From: Celerinatantimonas yamalensis
GTDB lineage: Bacteria; Pseudomonadota; Gammaproteobacteria; Enterobacterales; Celerinatantimonadaceae
Reading direction: 5' to 3'
NCBI RefSeq assembly: GCF_046054155.1
Contig: NZ_JBEQCT010000009.1
Coordinates: forward strand, 129,483 to 193,482
DNA: 64,000 nucleotides
Part shown: one piece after another, positions 1-8,591 of the stretch
Position numbering within the stretch: the stretch's first letter is position 1
How the letters are laid out: the number at the start of each line of letters is the position of its first letter
The notes under the pieces: generated by a model
Told to the model about the DNA's origin: nothing
Databases searched by the model: none
What the model saw: the letters and a program-made list of their open reading frames with translations, nothing else
Translations under genes and position numbers: made by a program

Positions 1-52
1 TATTAGCCGCAGTTCAATTACTTCTAGGTGCATTTAGCCAAGCGTTAAATTT

Positions 53-61
53 TGCTATGAT
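53..61 (+). promoter_or_regulatory. extended -10 promoter candidate for hemL
   Basis: The sequence TGCTATGAT is an extended -10 element (TG-N-TATGAT). I see no good -35, which an extended -10 can tolerate. Transcription would start near 68, giving a leader of about 90 nt before the hemL ATG at 159. Confidence 0.45.
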
Positions 62-158
62 GACATTTCTATTCTTAGCTCACCTCAACGACAATTCAAA
101 CAAGCACGGTAGTGCAACTGTATCGATGAGGTTTATTCACGTAGATCAAGGATCTTTC

Positions 159-1439
159 ATGTCGCGTTCTTCAGAATTGTTCCAGCAAGCGCAGGCGTTG
201 ATACCCGGTGGAGTCAACTCCCCTGTCAGAGCATTTAAAAGTGTCGGTGGCTCGCCGTTATTTATCGAACGCGCCGATGGCGCCTATATCTATGACGTCG
301 ATGGTCGCGCATATATTGATTATGTTGGCTCATGGGGCCCGATGATCATGGGCCATAACCACCCCGCGATTCGTCAAGCTGTTATTGAGGCCGTCAGCCA
401 TGGCTTGAGTTTTGGCGCGCCCACAGCCATTGAAACCATCGTAGCAGAGCAGATCCATAAGCTAATGCCATCGATGCAAAAAATCAGGATGGTGAACTCA
501 GGCACTGAGGCAACCATGAGCGCAATTCGTTTGGCACGCGGGTTTACTGGTCGGGATAAATTTATCAAATTTGAAGGGTGTTATCATGGTCATGCTGACA
601 CTTTATTGGTCAAAGCAGGTTCCGGCGCACTAACGCTTGGTGAACCCGATTCTGCCGGCGTACCCGCTGACTTTGCCCGCCATACCTTAACGGCCACGTA
701 TAACGACCTAAATTCGGTGGCAGCTTTATTTGCGCAGCATCCCGGACAAATTGCCGCCATTATTGTTGAACCTGTTGCTGGGAATATGAACTGTATTCCG
801 CCGCAACCGGGCTTTTTACAAGGCCTGCGCGAGCTGTGTGATCAACACCAGAGCTTACTTATTATTGATGAAGTTATGACCGGCTTTCGAGTCGCGCGTG
901 GCGGCGCGCAAGCCTACTATAACGTCACCCCTGATCTAACTACGCTTGGCAAAATTATTGGTGGCGGAATGCCAGTAGGCGCCTTTGGTGGACGAGCCGA
1001 TGTGATGGACTATCTCGCCCCAAATGGGCCTGTTTATCAAGCAGGAACACTCTCTGGCAACCCCGTTGCGATGGCCGCTGGGCTTGCCTCTTTGCGGTTA
1101 ATAAGCGATGAAAATATCCATAAACAATTAGCTCAAACAAGTGCTCAGTTAGCTCAAGGCTTAAGAGACAAAGCCGCTAAGCACAGCATCTCGCTGGTCG
1201 TCAATCAAGTTGGTGCAATGATGGGATATTTCTTCACCGAACGCTCAGAGGTCACCTGTTTTGCCGATGCATGTAGCAATGATAGTCAGCGCTTTAACCA
1301 ATTTTTCCATTTGATGTTAGAGCAAGGCATCTATCTGGCACCCTCACCTTTTGAAGCCATGTTTGTTTCAACGGCCCACCAGCAAGGTGAGATCGAGGCT
1401 ACATTAGAAGCCGTTGATCGCGCCTTTGCACAGCTATAA
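159..1439 (+). CDS. hemL: glutamate-1-semialdehyde 2,1-aminomutase
   Basis: PLP-dependent enzyme that converts glutamate-1-semialdehyde to 5-aminolevulinate, the last step of the C5 route into tetrapyrroles; cytoplasmic. The protein is 426 aa, the same length as E. coli HemL, and opens with the family's LIPGGVNSPVRAF. The PLP lysine lies in TLGKIIGGGMPVGAFGG near residue 265. I start at 159 because AAGGA sits at 148-152 with good spacing. An in-frame ATG at 57 would add 34 unrelated residues and overlaps the -10 element. The gene is monocistronic here, with a hairpin at 1461-1484. Its product feeds the heme and siroheme pathways, the latter served by cobA and cysI further along. Confidence 0.96.
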   Translation: MSRSSELFQQAQALIPGGVNSPVRAFKSVGGSPLFIERADGAYIYDVDGRAYIDYVGSWGPMIMGHNHPAIRQAVIEAVSHGLSFGAPTAIETIVAEQIHKLMPSMQKIRMVNSGTEATMSAIRLARGFTGRDKFIKFEGCYHGHADTLLVKAGSGALTLGEPDSAGVPADFARHTLTATYNDLNSVAALFAQHPGQIAAIIVEPVAGNMNCIPPQPGFLQGLRELCDQHQSLLIIDEVMTGFRVARGGAQAYYNVTPDLTTLGKIIGGGMPVGAFGGRADVMDYLAPNGPVYQAGTLSGNPVAMAAGLASLRLISDENIHKQLAQTSAQLAQGLRDKAAKHSISLVVNQVGAMMGYFFTERSEVTCFADACSNDSQRFNQFFHLMLEQGIYLAPSPFEAMFVSTAHQQGEIEATLEAVDRAFAQL

Positions 1440-1460
1440 ACAACCCACTCTCGTCATGAC

Positions 1461-1486
1461 AAGCCGCCTTTATTTTGGCGGCTTTC
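1461..1486 (+). terminator. terminator after hemL
   Basis: An 8-bp stem AAGCCGCC/GGCGGCTT (1461-1468, 1477-1484) with an 8-nt loop is followed by a short T-rich stretch. It lies between the convergent hemL and chemoreceptor genes and could act in both directions, though the U-tract is weak. Confidence 0.6.
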
Positions 1487-1492
1487 TAATCA

Positions 1493-3385
1493 TTAATTCA
1501 ATTTAAATCGATCCGTCATCTTTTTCATCGAAACGCTTAACTGATTCAAACCGACAATCGCTTGTTTCGACTCAGCTAAGGCATCTGTGGTCTCATCAGC
1601 TAAATCACGTACCGATATGACCCGCTGATTAATCTCCTCGGATACATTGCTCTGCTCTTCTGCAGCGGTAGCAATCTGCAGTGACATATCTTGCAAATGC
1701 GCCATCGATTGGCTAATTTCACTGAAGATAATCTGCACGCCTTGCGCTTTTTCAGCATTATCAGTCGATAGATCGCGGCTAGTCACAATCATACTCAGCG
1801 AGCGATCAGCCCGCCCCTGCAAGCTATTAATTATATCATCAATTTCTTTAGCGGATTGCTGGGTACGACTCGCTAAGTTACGCACCTCATCGGCGACCAC
1901 TGCAAAACCGCGACCCGCCTCACCGGCGCGCGCCGCTTCAATGGCAGCATTCAGTGCCAATAGATTGGTCTGGTCTGCGACATCCTTAATAACCTTTAAG
2001 ATGGTGCCAACACGATCAGAATCTTGTTTCAGTTCTTCCATCGCGTCAGTCGTCTCACTTAAATCTTTCGCCAATCGTTGAATCAGTGCAACTGCGCCAA
2101 CAACCATCTCATTGCCCAAGCCAACCTTATGTTCAGTCTCAGTCACAGTTTGGGCGGTGGATTCGGCGTGGTTAGCCACTTCATGCACTGTCGCGGCCAT
2201 CTCATTAATTGCCGTGGCGACCTGATCCGTCTCTTGATGCTGATGTGTCATTTTTTCAGTATTGCGTTCTGCAGTATTCGAGAGCTGTTCGACGGAACTC
2301 GTTAAGTCTTCAACACCGGCAATAATGTCACCAATCATATGCCGTAAGTTATGACTTAATTTGGCAAACAGATTCAGCAATTGACCAAGTTCATCCTTAC
2401 GTGTCACCGAGTCAACCTTAAGCAAATGTCCTGCCGCGAAAGAATTTGCTAAGGCAACCACTTTTGTCATTGGTTTAACCGTCAAGTGGCGGATCATCCA
2501 ACCAAAGAAAGTCCCCAATACAATGGCTATAAGCGAGACAATAAGCATCAAGGCCGATATATGACTAGAAGTTACCTGTTGCTCTTGGCGTTTTTTATCA
2601 AGCTGTGCGAAAAGCGTTTTATCCATCTTGGTCGCTATTTGCTTAAAGCTCTGCTGATGCGTCAGCGCCTTCTGCATCAGCTGCGCATATTGCTCTGCTG
2701 ATTGTAAATAAGCGGCCATAAGCGAATGCAGTTGCTCAAGCTGAGTACTCACGATGCTATTGGAAGCCTTAAGGCTGGAGATGTTCGCTTGGATCTGCGC
2801 AATTTGGCTCTGTGCCATAGCAATAGACAAGGGTTGATTCGCCACACCTTCAGAGCGAAGTTTGGCATCCATTAATGCAAAAATGCGTTCAGTTTTATTG
2901 ACATCCAACACACTTTTCAGATCATTAACACTGGCGAACTCTTGCATCAGTTCAGGAAATATCGCCACAATTTGCTCAAGATTTTGATTAAGATTTTTAT
3001 GAACGGCATCTGCTTTGTTAATTTGCTCATGAAGCCCTTGAAAGGCCGTTTGATAATTCTCTACTTGTTGAAAAATATTCTGATAACCGTTTTTTCCCAA
3101 TAAAGCCCGATTGGAGCCAAGCATCGCTTTATAATTTTTTAATTTAGTCAGAACAATCTCTGCTTCACTTTCCTTATGGGAATTAAAGAAATTCTGACGA
3201 GACTCCCTCAAATCAGGGATCTGATTACCAATTTTATCAAACGTTTGCAGGCTGTGGGACTGCTCAACTAATAACGTTACCCCGTACAACCCCGTTCCCG
3301 ATACAATGATCGTCAGCATGAGAACCATACCAAATCCCAAAGCAAGCTTACTTCCCATTGAGATATTTTCAAAGAATCGCTGCAT
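1493..3385 (-). CDS. methyl-accepting chemotaxis protein
   Basis: Transmembrane chemoreceptor signalling to CheA/CheW. The 630-aa product has a TM helix near the N-terminus (about residues 10-32), a roughly 250-residue periplasmic sensor region that is mostly helical and Gln-rich, a second TM (ISALMLIVSLIAIVLG), a HAMP segment and a C-terminal methyl-accepting domain. The hallmark hairpin tip is present (NLLALNAAIEAARAGEAGRG, then FAVVADEVRNLA). The start at 3385 (MQRFFEN) is chosen for AGGAG eight bases upstream; a longer in-frame ATG at 3427 lacks a ribosome site. The ligand cannot be inferred. No che or flagellar genes are nearby, so it is an isolated receptor gene. Confidence 0.93.
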   Translation of the reverse strand: MQRFFENISMGSKLALGFGMVLMLTIIVSGTGLYGVTLLVEQSHSLQTFDKIGNQIPDLRESRQNFFNSHKESEAEIVLTKLKNYKAMLGSNRALLGKNGYQNIFQQVENYQTAFQGLHEQINKADAVHKNLNQNLEQIVAIFPELMQEFASVNDLKSVLDVNKTERIFALMDAKLRSEGVANQPLSIAMAQSQIAQIQANISSLKASNSIVSTQLEQLHSLMAAYLQSAEQYAQLMQKALTHQQSFKQIATKMDKTLFAQLDKKRQEQQVTSSHISALMLIVSLIAIVLGTFFGWMIRHLTVKPMTKVVALANSFAAGHLLKVDSVTRKDELGQLLNLFAKLSHNLRHMIGDIIAGVEDLTSSVEQLSNTAERNTEKMTHQHQETDQVATAINEMAATVHEVANHAESTAQTVTETEHKVGLGNEMVVGAVALIQRLAKDLSETTDAMEELKQDSDRVGTILKVIKDVADQTNLLALNAAIEAARAGEAGRGFAVVADEVRNLASRTQQSAKEIDDIINSLQGRADRSLSMIVTSRDLSTDNAEKAQGVQIIFSEISQSMAHLQDMSLQIATAAEEQSNVSEEINQRVISVRDLADETTDALAESKQAIVGLNQLSVSMKKMTDRFKLN

Positions 3386-4021
3386 GCGATTAACTCCTTT
3401 TGAATAATCGTATTTTAAAATGGACAACTTATTCTGTCGATGATGTGGAGGCAGAACTAACCATCACAGCGAAGGTGCAATAAAGCATCAACTTCACTAT
3501 GTTTAAATAACAAGAGGAATCAATTCCCGAATCGTATTGGATATCTATCCAATGCAGTGGTTTTAGCCAGTGGGTGACTATTTTATGAACACGCCTTAGC
3601 ATGAATATGCCAATCAGAGGATTTATATCATTAAACTGACGATTTCATGCCCTTAAGGTCTAAATCTGTACTGAACAACAGATCAGAGCGATGAGGAAAT
3701 CGCAGCTATAAAATGCAAACTAGTTCCCAAAAAGTTAACGAAATCTCTGTCAAAAGCAGCAGTATTATAGATCAATAGGGTTATAAATAATATCGTAAAC
3801 AAATTCAAAATAAATCATTTTTTCCGATAGTTATCAGCTGGCAACGCTTCACAATTGATTGCATTATCAGTGAATGGATGCATCTATAATATATTTTAAA
3901 GTTACATAGTATGATGAGAATATAATCGCAGAATCGAAACGGTTTAGAAGGGCAGAAGAAGTCAAATGCAAAATAAAGCAGGAAACGGATACGAGCTAAC
4001 TGGTGACATTAATTTAATGAA
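3386..4021. other. non-coding gap of about 640 bp upstream of the chemoreceptor
   Basis: AT-rich sequence with no convincing gene. A short perfect stem ATTGGAT/ATCCAAT with a 4-nt loop lies at 3536-3553, upstream of the chemoreceptor, and could be an operator. The promoter of the chemoreceptor must be here, but I cannot pick it out with confidence. Confidence 0.5.
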
Positions 4022-4048
4022 CCAGCAGCTTAGATCGCTGCTGGCATT
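4022..4048 (-). terminator. terminator after the OmpA-like lipoprotein gene
   Basis: A perfect 8-bp stem CCAGCAGC/GCTGCTGG (4022-4029, 4037-4044) with a 7-nt loop lies 34 bp past the stop of the minus-strand gene at 4078. The downstream tract is only partly T-rich. Confidence 0.6.
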
Positions 4049-4077
4049 TATAGTGCTAACACACTTGCAAGTTTATC

Positions 4078-4797
4078 TTAGGAAATCACGACCAATTCAA
4101 CTCGGCGGTTATCCGCACGCCCTTCAGGGGTGGCATTAGAGGCGACAGGGTCGCTCTCACCGAGCGCTTTCACGCTAACCATATTCAAAGCCACACCTTG
4201 CTTTAACAGATACTGCTTAACCTGATCAACCCGTCGATCACTCAACCGTTGATTGTATTTTGCCGTACCCGTATTGTCGGTATAACCGGTTAGTAGCAGC
4301 TTAGTTGGATGTGCTTTTAGCAGCGCCGCATAGTAGTTCAAAAGCTCCTGATTTTGAACCGTCAAACGACTTTTATCTAATTCAAAATGAACTGGATCAA
4401 GCCCCACGATCGCGCTCTTATCCGCATTTAAATGAACATGTTCAGCCAGTGGACCACTTAATGCGATCACCGCCACCGCTTGATTGACCTTTTCAGGTTG
4501 GTGGGTGGGGGTTGGTTGCGACGACTTAACAGGCTCAACCACTTTAGCCTGCGGTTGTTCCTTGGTCGCATTATCAGCCGTCAACGCCGCTTTATCCGTT
4601 TGACCGGATTGGCAATAAGCCGCACCACCCGCGAACCCTGCGACCGCACCAAATCCGCCAGCCAGAGCTCCCACCGCCGCGCCCCCTAAAGGACATAACA
4701 GTTTCGCATTACCTTGTGGTTTATGATTTGCCGCGCAGCCAGTTAATAATGTAGCAACCAACGCACCAGTAATAACAGCTATTGATTTTTTATTCAT
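4078..4797 (-). CDS. OmpA-family lipoprotein
   Basis: Predicted outer-membrane lipoprotein that binds peptidoglycan. The 239-aa product starts with a lipoprotein signal peptide ending in the lipobox LLTGC (lipidated Cys21). A Gly/Ala-rich glycine-zipper stretch (LGGAAVGALAGGFGAVAG) follows, then a variable linker with TPTHQPEKV, and an OmpA C-terminal domain over about the last 110 residues. In that domain HFELDKSRL, GYTDNTGTAKYNQRLSDRR and the closing GRADNRRVEL are clear. The architecture resembles YiaD/Pal-like proteins that tether the outer membrane to the wall. It follows mrcB on the same strand after about 200 bp, but separate transcription is likely. GAGGTAGGA directly precedes the ATG. 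Confidence 0.9.
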   Translation of the reverse strand: MNKKSIAVITGALVATLLTGCAANHKPQGNAKLLCPLGGAAVGALAGGFGAVAGFAGGAAYCQSGQTDKAALTADNATKEQPQAKVVEPVKSSQPTPTHQPEKVNQAVAVIALSGPLAEHVHLNADKSAIVGLDPVHFELDKSRLTVQNQELLNYYAALLKAHPTKLLLTGYTDNTGTAKYNQRLSDRRVDQVKQYLLKQGVALNMVSVKALGESDPVASNATPEGRADNRRVELVVIS

Positions 4798-4972
4798 TCC
4801 TACCTCGATGTATTCCTATATTCACCCTATAACTAGCTTAGCTCGACAGACTTGTTTTGAATATAGGGACTTATGAACACAATTGATAGATGAAGTATAG
4901 ACAAGTCTATAGAGATGTGGGGCTACTTGAACAAACGCCTGATGCAATCACTCAAACTTGCGAGTAAAGGCA

Positions 4973-4987
4973 AGAGCCGATGGCTCT
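4973..4987 (-). terminator. weak hairpin after mrcB
   Basis: AGAGCC/GGCTCT with a 3-nt loop lies 15 bp past the mrcB stop. The following sequence is not a clean T-run, so termination is only possible. Confidence 0.3.
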
Positions 4988-5001
4988 GGCCCATTTGCAA
5001 T

Positions 5002-7341
5002 TTAGAAAATTTTCTTAAAAAACGATTGTAGCGCATTCGAGCTGCAACTATGCACAGGACCTTGCAACGAACTTGGCACGGGTAATAATACACTCCCTTT
5101 GCAATGACTATCGACAATTTGCCCCGTTGCGGGAGAAAAACTCAGCCAGCCTAAATTATTCGGCGCTAGCGGACGCAATGATAACGCACCATTCGCTTTT
5201 AAATAATTGGCCACAATCGGCAACGCAGCACTGGCACCTGTCACATTCGCCGGTTGACTGTCATCTCGACCAACCCACGTTGTAACAATTTGCCGCTCGT
5301 CCGCCCCAACAAACCAGCTATCGCGTAGATCATCGGTTGTGCCGGTTTTTCCAGCAATACTGATATTCGGCAGTCGCCAGCGCAGTGAATGCGCCGTGCC
5401 AATACGACTCACTTGGATCATATTAAATAGTACTTGGTAAATAGGGAGTGACGCAAAGCGGCGCTGCGGCATATCTTTATGCTGAAAAATGACCTTATCA
5501 TGTTGATCGACCACCGCTGACACACTATACAATGGCCGATACACCCCTTCTCCATCGATGGTTTGGTAGATCTGGGCCACTTCCATCGGAGTCAAACCAA
5601 CCGCACCTAATAGCAATGATGGATACGGCTTAAGCGGTTGCATCAGCCCTGCTTGATGAAGCGTATCAATGACTTTATTCACCCCTAATGCCATCCCGAG
5701 TCGCACCGTGGGCACATTGAGCGACTCAGCAAGCGCCTTATAAAGCATCACTGGCGGGCCAAAATGACGACTGTAGTTATTCGGCTGCCACATTTGGCCA
5801 TTGGCAAGCTTCACACTCAACGGACTATCATCGAGAAGCTCCCCAGGCGTGTGGCCAAGTTCATAAGCCGTTAAATAGATAAACGGTTTAAGTAATGAGC
5901 CCACCTGACGGCGCGCATTTAAAGCGCGGTTAAAGCCCGTATCATCGCCATTTCGACTAGCAACTAAAGCGCGTATGGCACCGCTATGACGGTCGGTCAC
6001 CACCATCGCTGCCTGCAACGCCTTCTGGTGCATAGCTCGTAAGCGCTGGCTGACGGCTTGCTGCGCTTGGCGCTGAGCAATCGGCTCAAGCGTGGTGAAA
6101 ATTCGCAATCCACTAGCACTTTGCCAATTTTGCAAATGGGTATCCAACCAGCCGCGAACCTGCTCAACAAACCCCGGAATACGCTGATACCCCATAGCGC
6201 CGCGATCCACTAAATCAAGTGGCCGATGAAGTAACTGTTGATACGTTGCACCATCTAAGCGCCCGGCTTGCAGCATTAAACGCAAGACCACATCACGGCG
6301 CGCAATAGCCCGCTGTGGATGACGCCAAGGGTCATAATAAGAAGGGCCTTTCACCAATGCCACTAATAAGGCCTGCTGATCCAAACTGAGATCATACACT
6401 GGCCGACCAAAATAAAAGTAGCTCGCCAGCCCCACCCCATGTACTGAGCGGTTGCCATTTTGCCCTAGATACACTTCATTGAGGTAGGTTTCTAACACTT
6501 CTTGCTTGGAGTAACGCCAGCTAATCAACAATGCCATATAAGCTTCTTGCAGCTTGCGCCAAAGCGTTCGTTGCTGGGTTAAAAACAGATTTTTTGCCAA
6601 TTGCTGAGTGAGGGTACTTCCCCCTTGCACGGTATGCCCCGCCATCACATTGACAATCAGCGCGCGGGCGATCCCAGTAATAGAGATCCCATCATGATGA
6701 TAAAAATCGCGATCTTCGGTTTGAATTAACGCTTGTACGAGTGTCGATGGGATCTGCGAGAGCGGTACAAATAAGCGGTCTTCACTGCTGCCTGTTGAGA
6801 TCCGGTCAATTAAAATGGGATCTAAACGCAAATGATCAAGCGGCGAACCTGTGTCACGATTTTGGATCTTTAGCAGCCTAGTTGGTGAAAAAGTTAATAA
6901 AACAGGTACCGCCCCTTGACGGCCATTAGGGAATGTAAATGGCCGGCGCACCATCGCAATCTTAGACGATGAGACCGAAAATTCCCCCGATGACATCGGA
7001 TGCACTACCTTACGATAGTTCAGCTGTTTCAGCTCACGCTCAACCTCATCGCGAGTCAGTCGCATATTCGGATATAAGCTCAATTCACGACCATAGATCA
7101 CTGCCGGCAACTGCCATTTATGCCCATCAAAACGGTAGCGGATCTTACTATCGAGATACACACCCCACGCCCCTAGGATGGCAACCATGACCAGCAACAG
7201 CTTAAGTCCCAAAGAGAACCACCGTCGCCGCCATAACGGCGGCTTTTTAGACGATGAAGACGGTTTACGCGGTGCGCTGCGACGGGTAGTCGCTGATTTG
7301 GCACGAGATGATGTTGATTTTTTTTGCGGAGTTTTCGCCAT
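5002..7341 (-). CDS. mrcB: bifunctional penicillin-binding protein 1b
   Basis: Class A PBP that polymerises lipid II (glycosyltransferase) and cross-links stems (transpeptidase) at the inner membrane. The 779-aa product has a basic Ser/Lys-rich cytoplasmic tail, a TM at about residues 42-62 and a UB2H domain (about 70-160), the docking site for LpoB. The GT51 domain follows, with EDRDFY (catalytic Glu near 209) and GGSTLTQQLAKN (240-251). The transpeptidase carries SLLK (nucleophile Ser482), SLN (540-542) and KTGT (665-668). E. coli PBP1b is 844 aa; the difference is mainly in the tails. The UB2H domain separates it from PBP1a. The start ATG is followed by the usual lysine-rich tail. Confidence 0.95.
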   Translation of the reverse strand: MAKTPQKKSTSSRAKSATTRRSAPRKPSSSSKKPPLWRRRWFSLGLKLLLVMVAILGAWGVYLDSKIRYRFDGHKWQLPAVIYGRELSLYPNMRLTRDEVERELKQLNYRKVVHPMSSGEFSVSSSKIAMVRRPFTFPNGRQGAVPVLLTFSPTRLLKIQNRDTGSPLDHLRLDPILIDRISTGSSEDRLFVPLSQIPSTLVQALIQTEDRDFYHHDGISITGIARALIVNVMAGHTVQGGSTLTQQLAKNLFLTQQRTLWRKLQEAYMALLISWRYSKQEVLETYLNEVYLGQNGNRSVHGVGLASYFYFGRPVYDLSLDQQALLVALVKGPSYYDPWRHPQRAIARRDVVLRLMLQAGRLDGATYQQLLHRPLDLVDRGAMGYQRIPGFVEQVRGWLDTHLQNWQSASGLRIFTTLEPIAQRQAQQAVSQRLRAMHQKALQAAMVVTDRHSGAIRALVASRNGDDTGFNRALNARRQVGSLLKPFIYLTAYELGHTPGELLDDSPLSVKLANGQMWQPNNYSRHFGPPVMLYKALAESLNVPTVRLGMALGVNKVIDTLHQAGLMQPLKPYPSLLLGAVGLTPMEVAQIYQTIDGEGVYRPLYSVSAVVDQHDKVIFQHKDMPQRRFASLPIYQVLFNMIQVSRIGTAHSLRWRLPNISIAGKTGTTDDLRDSWFVGADERQIVTTWVGRDDSQPANVTGASAALPIVANYLKANGALSLRPLAPNNLGWLSFSPATGQIVDSHCKGSVLLPVPSSLQGPVHSCSSNALQSFFKKIF

Positions 7342-7436
7342 AAGGTCAGATTAATAAAGCTTGGGCGTTATTGGAAAACAATATCATACGCAAAGCGCAA
7401 GCCAGATACCATGGCTAGGATAAATCATCAGCGCAG

Positions 7437-7526
7437 AGGTTTATCCCCACGGGCGTGGGGAACTCGGGATATGAACAATCATCAGAGCCTCCTATAACGG
7501 TTTATCCCCACGGGCGTGGGGAACTC
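7437..7526 (-). CRISPR. two type I-E CRISPR repeats with one 32-nt spacer
   Basis: Two copies of a 29-nt repeat (7437-7465 and 7498-7526) flank a 32-nt spacer (7466-7497). Read on the minus strand the repeat begins GAGTTCCCC and ends GGGGATAAACCG. This keeps the 8-nt crRNA handle ATAAACCG of E. coli type I-E exactly. Against the E. coli repeat there are three changes, two of them a compensatory pair preserving a 6-bp stem (CCCCAC/GTGGGG). The copy at 7437 differs only in its last base, as expected of a leader-distal terminal repeat. No cas gene is in the window. Confidence 0.88.
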
Positions 7527-7685
7527 TTCAACGAACAGCTCCCGATCACGTTTGATGCCTTTGAATCTTATCGACCTTATGTGGATACGTTAGTGGAGTG
7601 GATTGCCAACGAACGCACCGCCGCAGTTCTGGCGATGGATCAACGGATGCAGTTAGAGATTGCGGAGGCGAGGTTGGTTACTTAA
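7527..7685 (+). pseudogene. 3' fragment of an unrecognised gene abutting the CRISPR repeat
   Basis: The frame is open for about 53 codons from the edge of the repeat to a stop at 7683-7685, with coding-like composition (FNEQLPITFDAFESYR near its start, EIAEARLVT at its end). It has no start of its own; reading back, the frame runs through the CRISPR repeat. It looks like the C-terminus of a gene cut off at the repeat junction. I do not recognise the family. An accidental open frame is possible. Confidence 0.35.
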
Positions 7686-7800
7686 TCTATGCGATTTGTA
7701 AAGATATGTAATTAGTCAATGGAGTGAAAAATTATAAGCTAGAATTATTAACGTTTTTGTTGTTAGTTGTTCATATTTACTTTTTATTAAGGAAAAAATA

Positions 7801-8274
7801 ATGACTAAAGTACATGACAATGAGTTTCTATTTGAAGCTCAACCTTCTGATTTGGCTATTTCTTTTACTTATGGCAATGATTATATCGTCTCTGATGGAC
7901 AGCCCTTTGACGGCGTAACGACTAAGTCAGTAAGTGACGTATTGACTATTACTATCAAAGCAGGTCGCCACGGTACATCCCGCTGTGCTGATTGGTTCAA
8001 TAGTTCTGTAGATGGTGACTATTCGCGTATGATCCATACTGGCGGCGGCGATAACAAACCGCATGATCTGAATTTTGCTATTAAGGGCGTATTAGACATT
8101 AATGGAACTTCTTTTAATATTTGTCTCGGTCAGGGCCATCAGGGCTCAAAAAATAATTGGCATTTAGCATCTGACAAGCTGACTGCAGATGAAAATGCGA
8201 AAAATGGAACACTGGGTGAGTATCGATTATCACAATCAGACACCCATCAGTTTATTGTTTCGGTTGCGAATTAA
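7801..8274 (+). CDS. unrecognised 157-aa protein inside the split CRISPR locus
   Basis: An intact gene with a good ribosome site (AAGGAA, 7 nt before the ATG) and its own terminator (8288-8312). There is no signal peptide, TM segment or Cys cluster (only two Cys). The sequence alternates polar and hydrophobic residues, as in a beta-rich soluble protein, and is rich in Gly, Asp and Ser, with phrases such as VLTITIKAGRHGTSRCADW, TGGGDNKPHDLNF and CLGQGHQGSKNNWHLASDKL. I do not recognise the family. A lectin-like or pore-forming-like beta-sandwich fold is conceivable, but nothing proves it. It is more AT-rich than the flanking housekeeping genes. Its position between two CRISPR repeats suggests arrival with foreign DNA. 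Confidence 0.75.
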   Translation: MTKVHDNEFLFEAQPSDLAISFTYGNDYIVSDGQPFDGVTTKSVSDVLTITIKAGRHGTSRCADWFNSSVDGDYSRMIHTGGGDNKPHDLNFAIKGVLDINGTSFNICLGQGHQGSKNNWHLASDKLTADENAKNGTLGEYRLSQSDTHQFIVSVAN

Positions 8275-8287
8275 TTTTATATATATT

Positions 8288-8312
8288 AAGCCCTTATTTT
8301 TTAGGGCTTTTT
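8288..8312 (+). terminator. terminator after the 157-aa gene
   Basis: Stem AAGCCCT/AGGGCTT (8288-8294, 8303-8309) with an 8-nt T-rich loop and a trailing T-run. Confidence 0.8.
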
Positions 8313-8562
8313 AATTTAATATCTATATATTTAATAGAAGTTTTTCCATATCAGTCCAAGTCAAGTTAACTAATATTTTTGCCGGAACTTCTCTGCCATA
8401 ACTCCCAAGTTGTACATGATGTTGCGGTTGAGTGATTTTTGGTGAGCATCCGGGCGTAAAATAGCCATTAATAGGTAGATCATCAGATTGGATGCGCCTT
8501 GGCAATAGACTAGGTGGTGATCACTGGTTTTATTATATTGATCTAATTTGGAACGCCACTGA
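8313..8562. other. unexplained 250-bp segment left of the solitary repeat
   Basis: No gene I can support. Two short minus-strand frames (8323-8505 and 8370-8576) overlap each other in different registers, and the second runs into the repeat. This may be decayed coding DNA. If the solitary repeat has a genuine spacer it would be 8531-8562, but no second repeat follows it. Confidence 0.35.
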
Positions 8563-8591
8563 CGGTTTATCCCCACGGGCGTGGGGAACTC
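8563..8591 (-). CRISPR. solitary type I-E CRISPR repeat
   Basis: An exact 29-nt copy of the repeat at 7498-7526, same orientation, 1036 bp away. Because it is perfect and faces an AT-rich leader-like sequence to its right, it is probably the leader-proximal repeat of the same array. Confidence 0.85.

Noticed and set aside
57..158. Longer N-terminus for HemL from the ATG at 57
   Set aside because: The ATG is part of the TATGAT -10 element, the extra residues have no homology, and the ATG at 159 has the ribosome site.
3966..4150. Open frame after a GAAG-type site upstream of the lipoprotein terminator
   Set aside because: It reads through the terminator hairpin and antisense into the OmpA-like gene.
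7466..7497. Assigning the spacer to a named phage or plasmid
   Set aside because: No match can be made by eye; it needs a database search.
8323..8576. Two minus-strand frames left of the solitary repeat
   Set aside because: They overlap in different registers, have no ribosome sites and no recognisable family. Possibly decayed coding DNA, not enough to call.
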